Positions 52,176 to 61,724 of a stretch of 64,000 nt of DNA are shown here, one piece after another. The stretch is from contig NZ_JQBW01000006.1 in the NCBI RefSeq assembly GCF_001437055.1, forward strand, positions 1 to 64,000, read 5' to 3'. A program made the position numbers and the translations under genes. The notes beneath the pieces were generated by a model. It did not search any database, was not told the DNA's origin, and saw only the letters and a list, made by a program, of their open reading frames with translations. This DNA comes from Limosilactobacillus secaliphilus (GTDB taxonomy: Bacteria > Bacillota > Bacilli > Lactobacillales > Lactobacillaceae). Numbering within the stretch: the first letter of the stretch is position 1; each line of letters begins with the position of its first letter.

Positions 52176-52619
52176 ATGACTTTTTATACCTTGTCTTATT
52201 TGGAAAAACATCAGCAGATGAACCAGTTGATCAATAATTTGGTAATGATTGTGTTCATCATTCTAATTGCCATCATGGCTGTCAAATATTTCCGTCATCG
52301 GTTAATCACCCGCTACCGTGACTTTGGCATTATTTTCTTCCTCTTACTGCTACTTTTTGCTGGCTTCCAAATCACTGATATGGAGAAGAATACGACCAAG
52401 CAGGCACAGACTAGCCAGATGGTCCCCTTCATCAAATCGGTTGCCATGGATCACCACGTCAAAACAAGCCAAGTGGTCGTGAATTCAACCACTTTGACGG
52501 ACGGGATCATTGTCCGCATTAAAGATGCAGATTACCGGGTCAACCTGTCAGACAGCGGTGACAACTACACCCTTACTAGGGCCCACGTCATTGACCACCG
52601 AGTTAAGTTGGAAAAGTAG
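52176..52619 (+). CDS. DUF3290 family membrane protein
   Basis: 147 residues from MTFYTLSYLEKHQQM, with AAAAGGAG 7 nt upstream. Two membrane helices (about 22-42 and 52-68) are followed by an extracytoplasmic domain with VPFIKSVAMDHHVKTSQVVVNSTTLTDGIIVRI. DUF3290 and DUF421 proteins are regularly paired in lactobacilli and bacilli. The function is unknown. The DUF421 gene starts 12 nt downstream. Confidence 0.85.
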   Translation: MTFYTLSYLEKHQQMNQLINNLVMIVFIILIAIMAVKYFRHRLITRYRDFGIIFFLLLLLFAGFQITDMEKNTTKQAQTSQMVPFIKSVAMDHHVKTSQVVVNSTTLTDGIIVRIKDADYRVNLSDSGDNYTLTRAHVIDHRVKLEK

Positions 52620-52631
52620 GAGGCAATTGTG

Positions 52632-53270
52632 ATGGATACTTATGGCTTAATTATCATCAAATTCGTTTTGGGTATGTTGTGCCTGATCTTGCAGATTAAC
52701 CTCCTGGGCAAGGGCAACCTGGCACCCACTTCTGCCATCGACCAAGTGCAAAATTACGTCCTTGGTGGGATTATCGGTGGCATTATCTACAACAGTCAGG
52801 TGACCGTCCTCGAATTCATCATGGTCCTCCTCATCTGGACCATCATCGTCTTCGTAATCAAAGTGGCCAAAGAAAACAATGCTTGGGTGCGCCGCGTCAT
52901 TGACGGCAATCCGCGGATCTTGATCCGTAACGGAAAACTGATGGTCAAAAATTGTTTGCGGGCTGGAATGACGGCCAATGATTTAATGTTCCAACTTCGC
53001 AGCCGCGGGATCGACCAAATTGCCAAAGTCAAAAGCGGCATTCTGGAGCAAAACGGACAGCTGATCATTATCGAAAACGATGAGCATAACGTCCGCTTCC
53101 CCATTATTAGCGACGGTCAACCCAATCAGGACGTGCTGGAATTAATTCATCACGATCAAGATTGGCTACAGAATCAGGTTCAGCAAGCTGGCTTTGACCG
53201 CATTGAGGACATCTATTTAGGTGAGTACATCGAGGGGCAACTTAACTTAACCCCCTACCCTAAAAACTAA
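52632..53270 (+). CDS. DUF421 (YetF-like) membrane protein
   Basis: 212 residues from the ATG 8 nt after AGGAGG; the GTG at 52629 is also possible. Three N-terminal membrane segments are followed by the YetF cytoplasmic domain: RRVIDGNPRILIRNGKLM, LMFQLRSRGI and the acidic C-terminus. Family members form ion-channel-like or stress-related membrane complexes of unknown function. It is co-transcribed with the DUF3290 gene. Confidence 0.87.
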   Translation: MDTYGLIIIKFVLGMLCLILQINLLGKGNLAPTSAIDQVQNYVLGGIIGGIIYNSQVTVLEFIMVLLIWTIIVFVIKVAKENNAWVRRVIDGNPRILIRNGKLMVKNCLRAGMTANDLMFQLRSRGIDQIAKVKSGILEQNGQLIIIENDEHNVRFPIISDGQPNQDVLELIHHDQDWLQNQVQQAGFDRIEDIYLGEYIEGQLNLTPYPKN

Positions 53271-53275
53271 GCAAA

Positions 53276-53441
53276 ATAAAAAGTGGGAGTGAGACAGAAC
53301 TAGCTTGCTAGTTCGTTTTCGAACCCCCGCAAGCACAAAGAGGGCTCCAGTGTTCGGATCTTCCGAACATTGGAGCCCCTTTGTGTACTGCGCTGCAGCA
53401 TTTTCGACTATATAGAGGGTCTTATGTCACAACCCATTTTT
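53276..53441 (+). repeat. dispersed structured repeat, copy 2
   Basis: Starts GTGGGAGTGAGACAGAA, then a GAACTAG/CTAGTTC hairpin, CCCCCGCAAGCAC, a GGCTCCAGTGTTCGG/CCGAACATTGGAGCC hairpin, TTTGTGTACTGC, TTTCGACTATAT and TTATGTCACAACCC. Copy 1 at 8749-8911 on the other strand has the same blocks in the same order, with paired changes in both hairpins. It separates the DUF421 and YfhO genes, which converge. Confidence 0.7.
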
Positions 53442-56342
53442 CTATGCTCTTTTACGGCGATAGAGGATCACTGAAACTGCTGCACAAACAAGTGTCCAAA
53501 GCAGACCGACGAGGCTAACAAGTGCCCCTTCGTGTAGACCTGGCAAATGGTAAGTGAAACGAATCCGGTGGGTACCGGCAGAAAGACGGAGGCCCAGGAA
53601 GGCTTGGTTAGTCCGTAAGACCTTCGCTGGCTTCCCATCAACGGTTGCAGTCCACCCACTCGAATATGGAATCGACGAGGTGAGGATTCCTGTTCGCTGG
53701 GTAGTAATTCTGCCACTCAACTCGTTTTGACCAAACTGCAGATCCTGAATACCATGCCGGCGAATCGTTGCCACTTCACGGTCATACTTAGCGCCCAGGT
53801 TCTCGGCAACGACTTGATACTTGAGTTCGTAGTTGCCCAGCTTTGAAGGCTCAAATGACAGTTTTTGTGGCAAGCTCCCCCGGTAATAGCCGATGTTGAC
53901 GGTCCCGTTCTTCACCCGTTTGAAGAGCGACAGGACGCTTTGCTTGGATTGGCTGATTTCGGCCGTCCCAAACCGACTGCCAAAGAAGAGCTTGAAGGAA
54001 ATATCCGGCGAACCGCTGATAACGTGGTAACGCCAGTACTTGTAACGGTTGAAGCGTTCGTTGATGACGGTACCAGGATTGGTTGCCATCTCAGCCACGT
54101 GCTGCTGTTCATACTTCAGCTGTTCCTTCATAGAGAACGGCGTGTACTTGATCTTGGAGAAGTCAATGTGCAACTCGGTCTTCTTGTAGCGCGCCCGCCC
54201 CTTCTTCGTCTGTAAGTCAGGAAATTGAAGCTGATAGGTCTCGTCGCCATCCGTGTACTTCAGGTGACTTGGATCGATCTTATTAAAGCGGTTTGAGATC
54301 AGCTGTGATTTGACTGGCAAGACGTTGCCCTTCAAATCCGCGGCTTTCAGGCCCTTAGTTGCCTTACTGCTGTTGTTCACAACGACCCCGCTGGCCAGTG
54401 CCCGCTCCTTAGCCGTTGGCGACAGCTTATTGTAGCGCGCTTGGCTGATGTAGGAATCCTGCCAATAAAGCAGCGGGAAGTTCTGTTCAGTCTTGTAGCG
54501 GATGGTTTGGATCGGCGTCAGGTCCTTAATCGACTTGGCGTCAGATGGCTGGCCTTTATCGAAGTTGATAATCGGGTCGGTCAGCTTATCTTGCAGATAG
54601 CCGGCTGGCACCTTGGTGGCGTTCTTACCATCACTCTGCGCAAAGATGTATTTGACGCCGTAGAAGTTATTCAAGACCGACCGATCATCCGCCTGGCGAA
54701 TCGGGATGTTGGCCGTGTATTGAATGTTTTGCAGCGAATCATTGAACTGCCCGAGAAAATGGTTCTGCAGCGAGTAATAAGAATCAATGTTATGCAAGCC
54801 CGTAGTCAGGTCGTTGTCAAACTTATGATCAGCAATAATGCGGTTGTTACTGATTGTATTGACTCGGTAAGGTGCCGTTCGATCGAGTCCGGCATCCAGA
54901 TTGCCATAACGATTAGCGGTGATTACCTGGTATTCACCGCGGTTCAGCATTTCCTTAGCAAAACCACCGTTGTATGGCGATGCAGCATAAATGGCGTTGA
55001 AGCCGGCATTGACGACAACCAGGAGCAAAAGCCAGCGATCCGGGTTAGCCAGGTGGTGGAGGTTAATCATCCACAGAGCCAGCAGCGACAGGATCAGGAA
55101 AATCACCGGCATGAACATCGCGGTATCGTTCTGGAAGAAGTAGGTGACGATCAGGATCAACAGGTACACCACGGTCGCCCAGTTGAGGATCCACAAAGTA
55201 TGGTGGTCCAAAGTCGGGGCGTCCTGGATTAGGATACAGACCGCCATGGCCAACGGCAGGTAGATCAACAGGGTCCACCGGTTGGAAGCCGACATCATCC
55301 CGTTGAAGACCGCCCCGATTGCTGGAATCAGCAGCATGATCAGCGACATGCCCAGACTGATGGTCAACAATGGGTACTTCTTTGGCCGCGAATAGATGTA
55401 TACCAAAGCAATGAAACCGATGCTGACGATCCCCAATGCAGACCAGAAAATGAAGTACCAGTCACTACCGTTGATTAATTGCTTAGGCAAAAACAGATAG
55501 TAATACAGCGGATAAGTCTTCAGGCCGTTGGCAAATTCGGACCCGGCCCGCGTGGAATTCATCACCGCGATCAGCTCTGGTACCAACATCACTGACGACA
55601 GCAAAATACTGGTCACCGCTGCAAATGCCAATTTCAAGAAGGTCTTGCCGTAATTTAAAGTCTTGCGGTAATGCGTAGCCACGCGCAGGACCAGGTAGAA
55701 CATGGCCCCGATGCCCAGTACGAAAGCCAAGTAGTAGTTGGAAATCAACATCCAGGTGAAGACACCCAGCAGCGGCCAGGCACTACCACCCTGCAAGACT
55801 CGCTCGATCTGAACGACAATCAGCGGGAACAAAATAAACGGCGTGGTGAAGAATGGTTGCGCCACGCAGGCATATAAGAGGAAGGAATTAACCAGGTAGG
55901 TCGCTGCCCCGGCCAAAATGACATAGTCGCGAAACTTGAAATGCGAGGCAAAGTAGACGAAGGCCAACCCCACGCAGTACATCCGCACCACCAGGATTAC
56001 CTGGTAGGCCAGCGTAATCTTGGCTGCCGGGAAGAGTAAAGCAAGGTAAGCAAAAACATCGCCCATCGTGTAGTAGGAATAAACCTGAAAAGTATCAGCA
56101 CCCAAGCCAAATTGCCAGGACCAAAGATGGAAACCTTGACGCGGATGTTGCAGGAAATTGACCACTGCTTCGCGCCATTTGGCCATCAGCGGCAGGTGCT
56201 GGTTCAACGGGTCACGGTCCAAAATCAAAGTATGGCCGTTTAAGACGTAGATGCCAAAAATGCAGGCCGCCAATACCAGGAATAATAGTGTGTAGGCCAG
56301 GTATAAACGCCAGACTGACCGTTTTTTAAAGGAAAATTCCAT
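53442..56342 (-). CDS. YfhO-family membrane protein
   Basis: 966 residues from MEFSFKKRSVWRLYL, with GAGG 6 nt upstream; the ATG at 56348 overlaps that site. About 13 membrane segments fill the first 480 residues (DRDPLNQHLPLMAKWREAV, VYSYYTMGDVFAY). A large extracellular part follows (about 490-930), and a last membrane helix sits before RRKRA. The layout and the TPYSSGWTATVDGKPA-like C-terminal motif (here IPYSSGWTATVDGKPAKV) identify YfhO, a GT-C-type protein linked to glycosylation of lipoteichoic acid or surface polymers. It is transcribed from just after tRNA-Pro. Confidence 0.9.
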   Translation of the reverse strand: MEFSFKKRSVWRLYLAYTLLFLVLAACIFGIYVLNGHTLILDRDPLNQHLPLMAKWREAVVNFLQHPRQGFHLWSWQFGLGADTFQVYSYYTMGDVFAYLALLFPAAKITLAYQVILVVRMYCVGLAFVYFASHFKFRDYVILAGAATYLVNSFLLYACVAQPFFTTPFILFPLIVVQIERVLQGGSAWPLLGVFTWMLISNYYLAFVLGIGAMFYLVLRVATHYRKTLNYGKTFLKLAFAAVTSILLSSVMLVPELIAVMNSTRAGSEFANGLKTYPLYYYLFLPKQLINGSDWYFIFWSALGIVSIGFIALVYIYSRPKKYPLLTISLGMSLIMLLIPAIGAVFNGMMSASNRWTLLIYLPLAMAVCILIQDAPTLDHHTLWILNWATVVYLLILIVTYFFQNDTAMFMPVIFLILSLLALWMINLHHLANPDRWLLLLVVVNAGFNAIYAASPYNGGFAKEMLNRGEYQVITANRYGNLDAGLDRTAPYRVNTISNNRIIADHKFDNDLTTGLHNIDSYYSLQNHFLGQFNDSLQNIQYTANIPIRQADDRSVLNNFYGVKYIFAQSDGKNATKVPAGYLQDKLTDPIINFDKGQPSDAKSIKDLTPIQTIRYKTEQNFPLLYWQDSYISQARYNKLSPTAKERALASGVVVNNSSKATKGLKAADLKGNVLPVKSQLISNRFNKIDPSHLKYTDGDETYQLQFPDLQTKKGRARYKKTELHIDFSKIKYTPFSMKEQLKYEQQHVAEMATNPGTVINERFNRYKYWRYHVISGSPDISFKLFFGSRFGTAEISQSKQSVLSLFKRVKNGTVNIGYYRGSLPQKLSFEPSKLGNYELKYQVVAENLGAKYDREVATIRRHGIQDLQFGQNELSGRITTQRTGILTSSIPYSSGWTATVDGKPAKVLRTNQAFLGLRLSAGTHRIRFTYHLPGLHEGALVSLVGLLWTLVCAAVSVILYRRKRA

Positions 56343-56367
56343 AACCATCCTCGCTGATTCAAATTAC

Positions 56368-56396
56368 AAAAAAGGACTGTGAAAGATTCACAGCCC
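56368..56396 (-). terminator. terminator of the tRNA-Pro gene
   Basis: On the minus strand GGCTGTGAA and TTCACAGTCC form a stem followed by TTTTTTG, between tRNA-Pro and the YfhO gene. Confidence 0.7.
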
Positions 56397-56406
56397 CCGA
56401 TATTAA

Positions 56407-56480
56407 TCGGAAAAACAGGATTCGAACCTGCGACCCCCTGGTCCCAAACCAGGTGCTCTACCAAGCTGAGCTATTTTCCG
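56407..56480 (-). tRNA. tRNA-Pro (anticodon UGG)
   Basis: 74 nt cloverleaf on the minus strand. Acceptor CGGAAAA pairs with TTTTTCCG-side bases; D arm GCTC/GAGC; anticodon stem CCTGG/CCAGG with loop TTTGGGA and anticodon TGG; T arm GCAGG-TTCGAAT-CCTGT. CCA is not encoded. Confidence 0.96.
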
Positions 56481-56545
56481 CTGATGATCGTTGCCTACAC
56501 AACGATCAATATCTTACCCGTAAATCATAATTTTGTCAACGTCAT

Positions 56546-58051
56546 CTAATGACCATGCGTGAAGAATTGCGTGGCCTTAACCGCCCGTTGCCAACCTTCA
56601 TAGAGGCCACGAGCTTCCTTGTCGCTCATCACAGGGGCAAATTGCGTTCCCGACTTGCTTAATTTAAGCAGTTCATCTTGATCGTGCCAGAAGTCAACTG
56701 CCAATCCGGATAAGTATGAAGCCCCTAAAGCGGTGGTTTCTTCGATCTTGGCACGAACAATCGGCGTCTGCAGGATGTCAGCCTGGAACTGCATCAGGAA
56801 GTCGTTACGTGATGCCCCACCATCGACCGCTAATTTGTTTAACGGAATACCGGTATCCTTGACCATCGTGTCCACGACGTCCTTCGTCTGGTAGGCAATG
56901 GCTTCCAGCGTTGCCCGAGTAATCGCACCACGATCAGAGCCCCGAGTCAGACCAAAGACGGCACCACGCACGTCTTGATCCCAATAAGGAGCACCCAAAC
57001 CGGTAAAGGATGGCACCACATAGACGCCACCAGTTGTGTGCGCATCGACGGCCATCTTCTCTGAGGCAGAAGCTTTGCTAAAGAACTTCAAACCGTCACG
57101 CAACCATTGAACGGCGGAACCCGCAACGAAAATACTACCTTCCAGTGCGTAGTGGGTCTCGCCATTCAGGCCATAGGCGATCGTCGTCAGCAGGCCGCTA
57201 TCGGACAGGGTTGGCTTTGTACCCGTGTTCATCACCGTGAAGGCACCGGTACCATAGGTGTTCTTCACACTGCCCTTTTCAAAGGCGCCTTGACCGAACA
57301 AGGCCGCCTGTTGGTCACCGGCAATCCCAGCGATGGGAATCTGAACCCCAAAGAAGTGGTAGCCAGCCGTGTAACCGAAGATGTGCGATGAAGGTTCAAC
57401 CTTTGGCAGCATGGCCTTCGGGATATCCAGCAGGTCTAAGATGTCTTGATCCCAGTCCATCTTGTGAATGTTGAAGAGCATGGTCCGGCTGGCGTTGGTG
57501 ACGTCAGTGGCATGAACGTGGTGATCAGTCAGATTCCAGAGCAGCCAGGTGTCGATCGTCCCAAACAACAGGTCGCCCTTCTTGGCCTTTTCCCGTGCAC
57601 CAGAAACCCGATCCAGGATCCACTTGATCTTCGTGGCGGAGAAGTAAGAATCGACCACCAGACCGGTCTTATCATGGATCATCTTGGTGTAGCCATCCTT
57701 AGCCAGTTGGTCCGCAATCGGTGCGGTCTGCTTTGATTGCCAGACGATGGCGTGATAGATAGGCTTGCCAGTGTGACGGTCCCAGACAATCGTCGTTTCA
57801 CGTTGGTTGGTAATGCCAATCGCAGCAATCTTGTAAGGCTGAATGCCCGTCTTGATCATGACTGCGGACATAACCTGCTGCACCGCGTCCCAGATTTCTT
57901 CGGCATCGTGCTCTACCCAACCCGGCTTGGGAAAGTATTGCGGAAATTCCTTCTGCGCAATCGCTACTTCCTCGCCTTGATGATTAAAAATAATGGCCCG
58001 GGTGCTGGTCGTCCCTTCATCGATCGCCATTACATACTGCTGGTCGTCCAT
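56546..58051 (-). CDS. glpK: glycerol kinase
   Basis: 501 residues, the usual length. It starts [21 protein letters not shown] (phosphate-binding FGGY motif) and contains [14 protein letters not shown], the GYHFFG segment whose His is the site phosphorylated by HPr in Gram-positive Glp[29 protein letters not shown] and [15 protein letters not shown]. It makes glycerol 3-phosphate from glycerol and ATP. The usual partners glpO/glpD and glpF are not adjacent. AAAGGA precedes the ATG by 8 nt. Confidence 0.97.
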   Translation of the reverse strand: MDDQQYVMAIDEGTTSTRAIIFNHQGEEVAIAQKEFPQYFPKPGWVEHDAEEIWDAVQQVMSAVMIKTGIQPYKIAAIGITNQRETTIVWDRHTGKPIYHAIVWQSKQTAPIADQLAKDGYTKMIHDKTGLVVDSYFSATKIKWILDRVSGAREKAKKGDLLFGTIDTWLLWNLTDHHVHATDVTNASRTMLFNIHKMDWDQDILDLLDIPKAMLPKVEPSSHIFGYTAGYHFFGVQIPIAGIAGDQQAALFGQGAFEKGSVKNTYGTGAFTVMNTGTKPTLSDSGLLTTIAYGLNGETHYALEGSIFVAGSAVQWLRDGLKFFSKASASEKMAVDAHTTGGVYVVPSFTGLGAPYWDQDVRGAVFGLTRGSDRGAITRATLEAIAYQTKDVVDTMVKDTGIPLNKLAVDGGASRNDFLMQFQADILQTPIVRAKIEETTALGASYLSGLAVDFWHDQDELLKLSKSGTQFAPVMSDKEARGLYEGWQRAVKATQFFTHGH

Positions 58052-58121
58052 AATTCCAGTCCTTTCTACGTAAAATCACTAGGACTATTTTACAACACTT
58101 TTGTTAATGACAGCGTTTTAT

Positions 58122-59966
58122 TTAATTGGCTTTTCGCAACTCACGCCGAATCGTCGCCACGGCACCCAGGTTGGCCGCACTGAAAATCAAGCGGTCATTG
58201 TATTCAAGAACCGTTGCCCCTGTCGGCATCAACCACTTGCCATCACGCCGGATTCGACTAACGGTCATGTCATCGATAAACGGCAGGTCCCGCAATGGCC
58301 GGCCAGTGTATTTGTGGTTCAACACCTTGACTTCCCACAAGCTGGCTTCGGTCCCGACCAGCATCTGGTAAACCGATGGCGATTGGATCAACGACCGTAA
58401 GACACCTGCTTGAACGTTGTAAGGGTTGAAGATCTCAATACCTTCGTCATTCAAAATCTGCAGCTGGCGTTCATCGTTGGTCCGGTTGGTCTGTGCCGTA
58501 ATGACCCGAGCAACCCCGTGCTGCTTAACCATCCGCGACAGTTCAAAGTTGCGCTGGTCATTTTGAAAACCAATGACCACAATGTCGGCGTCAAAGTAAT
58601 GCCCCTTGGCAAGCGCCTCTTCGGTCAGCGGGTTGATCAGCTGCAAGTCATTGACCTCACTGTTGTAGGTCTTGTAATTGTTCTCGTCATCCGTCACCAT
58701 CCGGATTTCATACCAGTTCCGCCCTAACTGTTGGGCAACTGGCACCGTCAAGAAGTTGGAACCCAGGAAAACAACACTCTGCCGGACCAGGTCTTCGCGA
58801 TCCAGCCGGTAGAAGCTGTTGAAGATGATCGGGGCAACGATACAAACAATCACCGCCGCCAAAATGAAGGCATCCGACTGGGACTGGGTGATGGCGTGGA
58901 GATTCCGCGCCACTTCCAAGGATGGCAGAACCAATGTGATGGTTGTTACCGTCAGAAAGCCACCGGCAAACGAATTCCGCTTGTTGAATCGTAAACGGTA
59001 AACTGGGATCGCCCACAGCTTAGCCAGAATCAGACAGGCAACTAAGGCCGGAATCAATGCCAGTGCTTGTGGATTAGCGAACAGCTGGCGCAGGTTCAAC
59101 TTGGCCCCGGTCATGATGAAGAAGATCGGAATGAAGAAGCCATAGCCAATCGAGGTCAACTTGTCCTCGGTAGCTTCACTAGGTTCCAGCAGTTTCATGA
59201 CCATGCCGGCCAGGAAGGCACCCAGGATATTTTCTGCACCAACCGTCTCCGCAATCGTGACTAAGGCAAAGATCAGGAAGAAGGCCAGGCGAACGTCCAG
59301 TTGAGTGGTAGCTTTGGTGACCTTGTTGAACCAAATGTAAGGTTGTTTAAAGCGGCGCAGCAGGATGATCGCGGCTAAGAACAGCAGGACGATCAGCCAA
59401 ATTTTGCCGCCGTTGTTGCCGTTGATCGACGCGTACACCGTCAAAGCAAACATAGGCACTACTTCACCGAGCACCGCCGTCAACAGGATCGTCTGCCCCA
59501 TCGGCCGGCTCAGAATTTCCTTTTCCTTTAGGGTTGCGATTACCACCCCCAGCGCGATCGTACAGAAGATGATCGTCGCCAAGAAAACATCCGGAAAGAG
59601 ACCCAGGTATTTCAGAATCAGTCCCAGAACAACTGCGTTAACCACCGTGCCTAAAAAGGTCTGCATTGCCAACTGCACCGGGGAATGCCCCTCAGATGGC
59701 TGCGAGTCGTCCTTATCCGGCTTGCGTTTGAACAGGTCGAAGTTGATCTCCATCCCGGATAGAAACATCAAGATAATCACACCGATACTAGCAAGGCCGG
59801 TCAAGTCGGTGGTTGCTTCAATCAGGCCGAAGCCGCTTTTACCCAGGATAATGCCCATCACAATTTCGGCAACCGCCGTGGGCACTCCAGAAATTTTGAA
59901 ACGGGCCATGAGAATTGGGATCAGTAACGCTGCTAAGATCACAATAAAGAATGAAGTTCGGTCCAT
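58122..59966 (-). CDS. CPA2-family cation/H+ antiporter with TrkA-type RCK domains
   Basis: 614 residues. Twelve to thirteen membrane segments (about 1-385) contain GVPTAVAEIVMGIILGKSG and FLSGMEINFDLF, AVLGEVVPM and GAENILGAFLAGMVMKLL. A TrkA_N-like nucleotide-binding domain (about 395-520: FLGSNFLTVPVAQQLG, VVIGFQNDQRNFELSRMVKQHG) and a TrkA_C domain (about 530-614: VKVLNHKYTGRPLRDLPF) follow. It likely exchanges K+ or Na+ for H+ under nucleotide control. AGGAGG precedes the ATG. Confidence 0.9.
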   Translation of the reverse strand: MDRTSFFIVILAALLIPILMARFKISGVPTAVAEIVMGIILGKSGFGLIEATTDLTGLASIGVIILMFLSGMEINFDLFKRKPDKDDSQPSEGHSPVQLAMQTFLGTVVNAVVLGLILKYLGLFPDVFLATIIFCTIALGVVIATLKEKEILSRPMGQTILLTAVLGEVVPMFALTVYASINGNNGGKIWLIVLLFLAAIILLRRFKQPYIWFNKVTKATTQLDVRLAFFLIFALVTIAETVGAENILGAFLAGMVMKLLEPSEATEDKLTSIGYGFFIPIFFIMTGAKLNLRQLFANPQALALIPALVACLILAKLWAIPVYRLRFNKRNSFAGGFLTVTTITLVLPSLEVARNLHAITQSQSDAFILAAVIVCIVAPIIFNSFYRLDREDLVRQSVVFLGSNFLTVPVAQQLGRNWYEIRMVTDDENNYKTYNSEVNDLQLINPLTEEALAKGHYFDADIVVIGFQNDQRNFELSRMVKQHGVARVITAQTNRTNDERQLQILNDEGIEIFNPYNVQAGVLRSLIQSPSVYQMLVGTEASLWEVKVLNHKYTGRPLRDLPFIDDMTVSRIRRDGKWLMPTGATVLEYNDRLIFSAANLGAVATIRRELRKAN

Positions 59967-60049
59967 ATTTTCCTCCTAAAACACTTATGTTCCCATTTTA
60001 CCTGGCTTGAGTGTAAAATAAAGCCATAAATCAAAAAGGAGTGCTGTTA

Positions 60050-61462
60050 ATGGAAAAACATGCTTCATGTACTAGTATGGTTGTCGGCAAGCTGGCTTCA
60101 GCTGACGGCAGCATTATGATTGCGCGCAATGAGGACTGTAAAGCCGCTTGGCCGAAGCGGATGGTCATCCACCCTGCTGGCGACCTGCCAACCGACTATG
60201 TTTGCAAGGAAACTAAATTAAAGCTGAAACTGCCCGCTCACAGTGCCAAATACACCGCGACCCCAGAATGGACCGACAAATACGGGACTTACGAAGAAGA
60301 CGGGATCAACGAGTACCACGTGGCAATGTCAGCGACCGAAACGACCGCGTCCAATCAACTGGTTCTCGGTTTCGACCCGCTCGTTAAGAAGGGGTTGAAC
60401 GAAGAAGCCATGTTAACGGTGGTTTTGCCATTCGTTAAGACCGCCCGTGAAGGGGTTAAGCGCCTGGGTGACCTCATCGCCAAGTATGGGACTGGTGAAT
60501 CAAACGGGATCCTCTTCGCTGACGATAATGAAGCCTGGTACTTTGAAAACGGCTCGGGTCACTACTGGGTTGCCGAACGGATTCCAGATGATTCCTACGC
60601 TGTTATTGCCAACCAGATCTCCATCCAGGAAATCGATTTTGATGACCCGGACAACTTCATGTATCACGAAGACATCCGTTCATTTGTCGAAGAACATCAT
60701 TTGAATCCTGAACCGGATCACTTCAACTTCCGCAAGATTTTTGGGACCAACGAACGGTTCGACGCCGGTTACAACACGCCACGGGTTTGGTATGGTCACC
60801 ACATGTTCAACCCGATTCAGAATCAAAACGAAGACCCTGAATCACCTAACCTGCCAATGCTGATGAAGCCTGAGCAAAAGTTGACGGTCTTGGATGTTCA
60901 GCGCTACCTGCAGTCTCACTACCAAGGAACCCCGTACGATCCAGTCGGCATTTTAGGCGATGACCGTTCTCGTCACCTCTACCGGCCTGTGAGTCTCGCC
61001 AAGACACAGGAATCACACATCCTGCAGATGAATCGTCCACACAGTAATGACATTCATTGGCTCTCAATGGGTGTACCATCAGAAAGCGTGTTTGTGCCAT
61101 TCTTTGCCGACATCGATGATATTCCGGTTCAATACAAGCGTGGCCGCCTCCCCGCTTCCCTGTCATCCGCCTACTGGATCTTCAAGCAGACCAGTGTCCT
61201 TGTTGACAGTCACTACCACGAATTCATGCCGCTGTTGAAGGATGTCCAAAACAAACTCATCTCTGACAGCATCAACATGGTTGAAAAGGCTGATCAAGAA
61301 AGTCCTAAATTGAAGGGCCAAAAGCGCGTTGACTACCTCACCGACGCCAGCAAGACTTTTGCTAAGAAAGCCATGCATGAATACCAGGCACTGGCTGTGC
61401 AGCTGATCGAAAAGATGACCGACTACTGCGAGCTGGTCTACAATCCTCGTGAAACTCTTTAA
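60050..61462 (+). CDS. pepD: C69-family dipeptidase
   Basis: 470 residues from MEKHASCTSMVVGK; AAGGAG lies 8 nt upstream, and the GTG at 60041 is part of that site. Ntn-hydrolase features: Cys7 after a short propeptide as the nucleophile, ADGSIMIARNEDC, and AMSATETTASN, YFENGSGHYWVAERIPDDSYAVIANQ. PepD hydrolyses dipeptides of broad specificity in lactobacilli and supports amino acid supply from peptides. It is monocistronic, with a terminator after it. Confidence 0.93.
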   Translation: MEKHASCTSMVVGKLASADGSIMIARNEDCKAAWPKRMVIHPAGDLPTDYVCKETKLKLKLPAHSAKYTATPEWTDKYGTYEEDGINEYHVAMSATETTASNQLVLGFDPLVKKGLNEEAMLTVVLPFVKTAREGVKRLGDLIAKYGTGESNGILFADDNEAWYFENGSGHYWVAERIPDDSYAVIANQISIQEIDFDDPDNFMYHEDIRSFVEEHHLNPEPDHFNFRKIFGTNERFDAGYNTPRVWYGHHMFNPIQNQNEDPESPNLPMLMKPEQKLTVLDVQRYLQSHYQGTPYDPVGILGDDRSRHLYRPVSLAKTQESHILQMNRPHSNDIHWLSMGVPSESVFVPFFADIDDIPVQYKRGRLPASLSSAYWIFKQTSVLVDSHYHEFMPLLKDVQNKLISDSINMVEKADQESPKLKGQKRVDYLTDASKTFAKKAMHEYQALAVQLIEKMTDYCELVYNPRETL

Positions 61463-61488
61463 TCGGGTTATTAATGAATCTTATGAAT

Positions 61489-61526
61489 AAACGTCAGCAA
61501 TCGTTTATCGGTTGCCGGCGTTTTTC
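61489..61526 (+). terminator. terminator after pepD
   Basis: AACG..AGCAA pairs with TTGC..CGTT and is followed by TTTTTC. Confidence 0.7.
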
Positions 61527-61625
61527 ATTTGGCATAAAAATATTTGAATGAATTATTTGCCCTCATGCCTTAACTGGTCGATCATTAAGTTAGCTCACGA
61601 GAAAGGAAGTGAAAGAGGCGTTTTG

Positions 61626-61724
61626 ATGATCAACTGCTATCACTTATTAAATGAAATTATTAATTTTGGTCAGGCAGTGGTCACCAACACCTTACATTAT
61701 GAAGCTCAAAGAGTTAATGGATGA
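61626..61724 (+). CDS. possible leader peptide overlapping the recombinase start
   Basis: 32 residues (MINCYHLLNEIINFGQAVVT and on to RVNG), preceded by AGAGG. It is in another frame and its TGA overlaps an in-frame recombinase ATG at 61717 (ATGGATGA). It may be a coupled leader, or a frameshifted remnant of the recombinase N-terminus. Weak evidence. Confidence 0.3.
   Translation: MINCYHLLNEIINFGQAVVTNTLHYEAQRVNG

Noticed and set aside
54441..55232. 263-residue plus-strand frame opposite the YfhO gene
   Set aside because: Antisense shadow of a well-supported YfhO gene, with no start signals or recognisable domain.
58100..58121. cre-like sequence near TGACAGCGTTTTAT upstream of glpK
   Set aside because: Three positions disagree with the consensus, including the outer ones; too weak to list.
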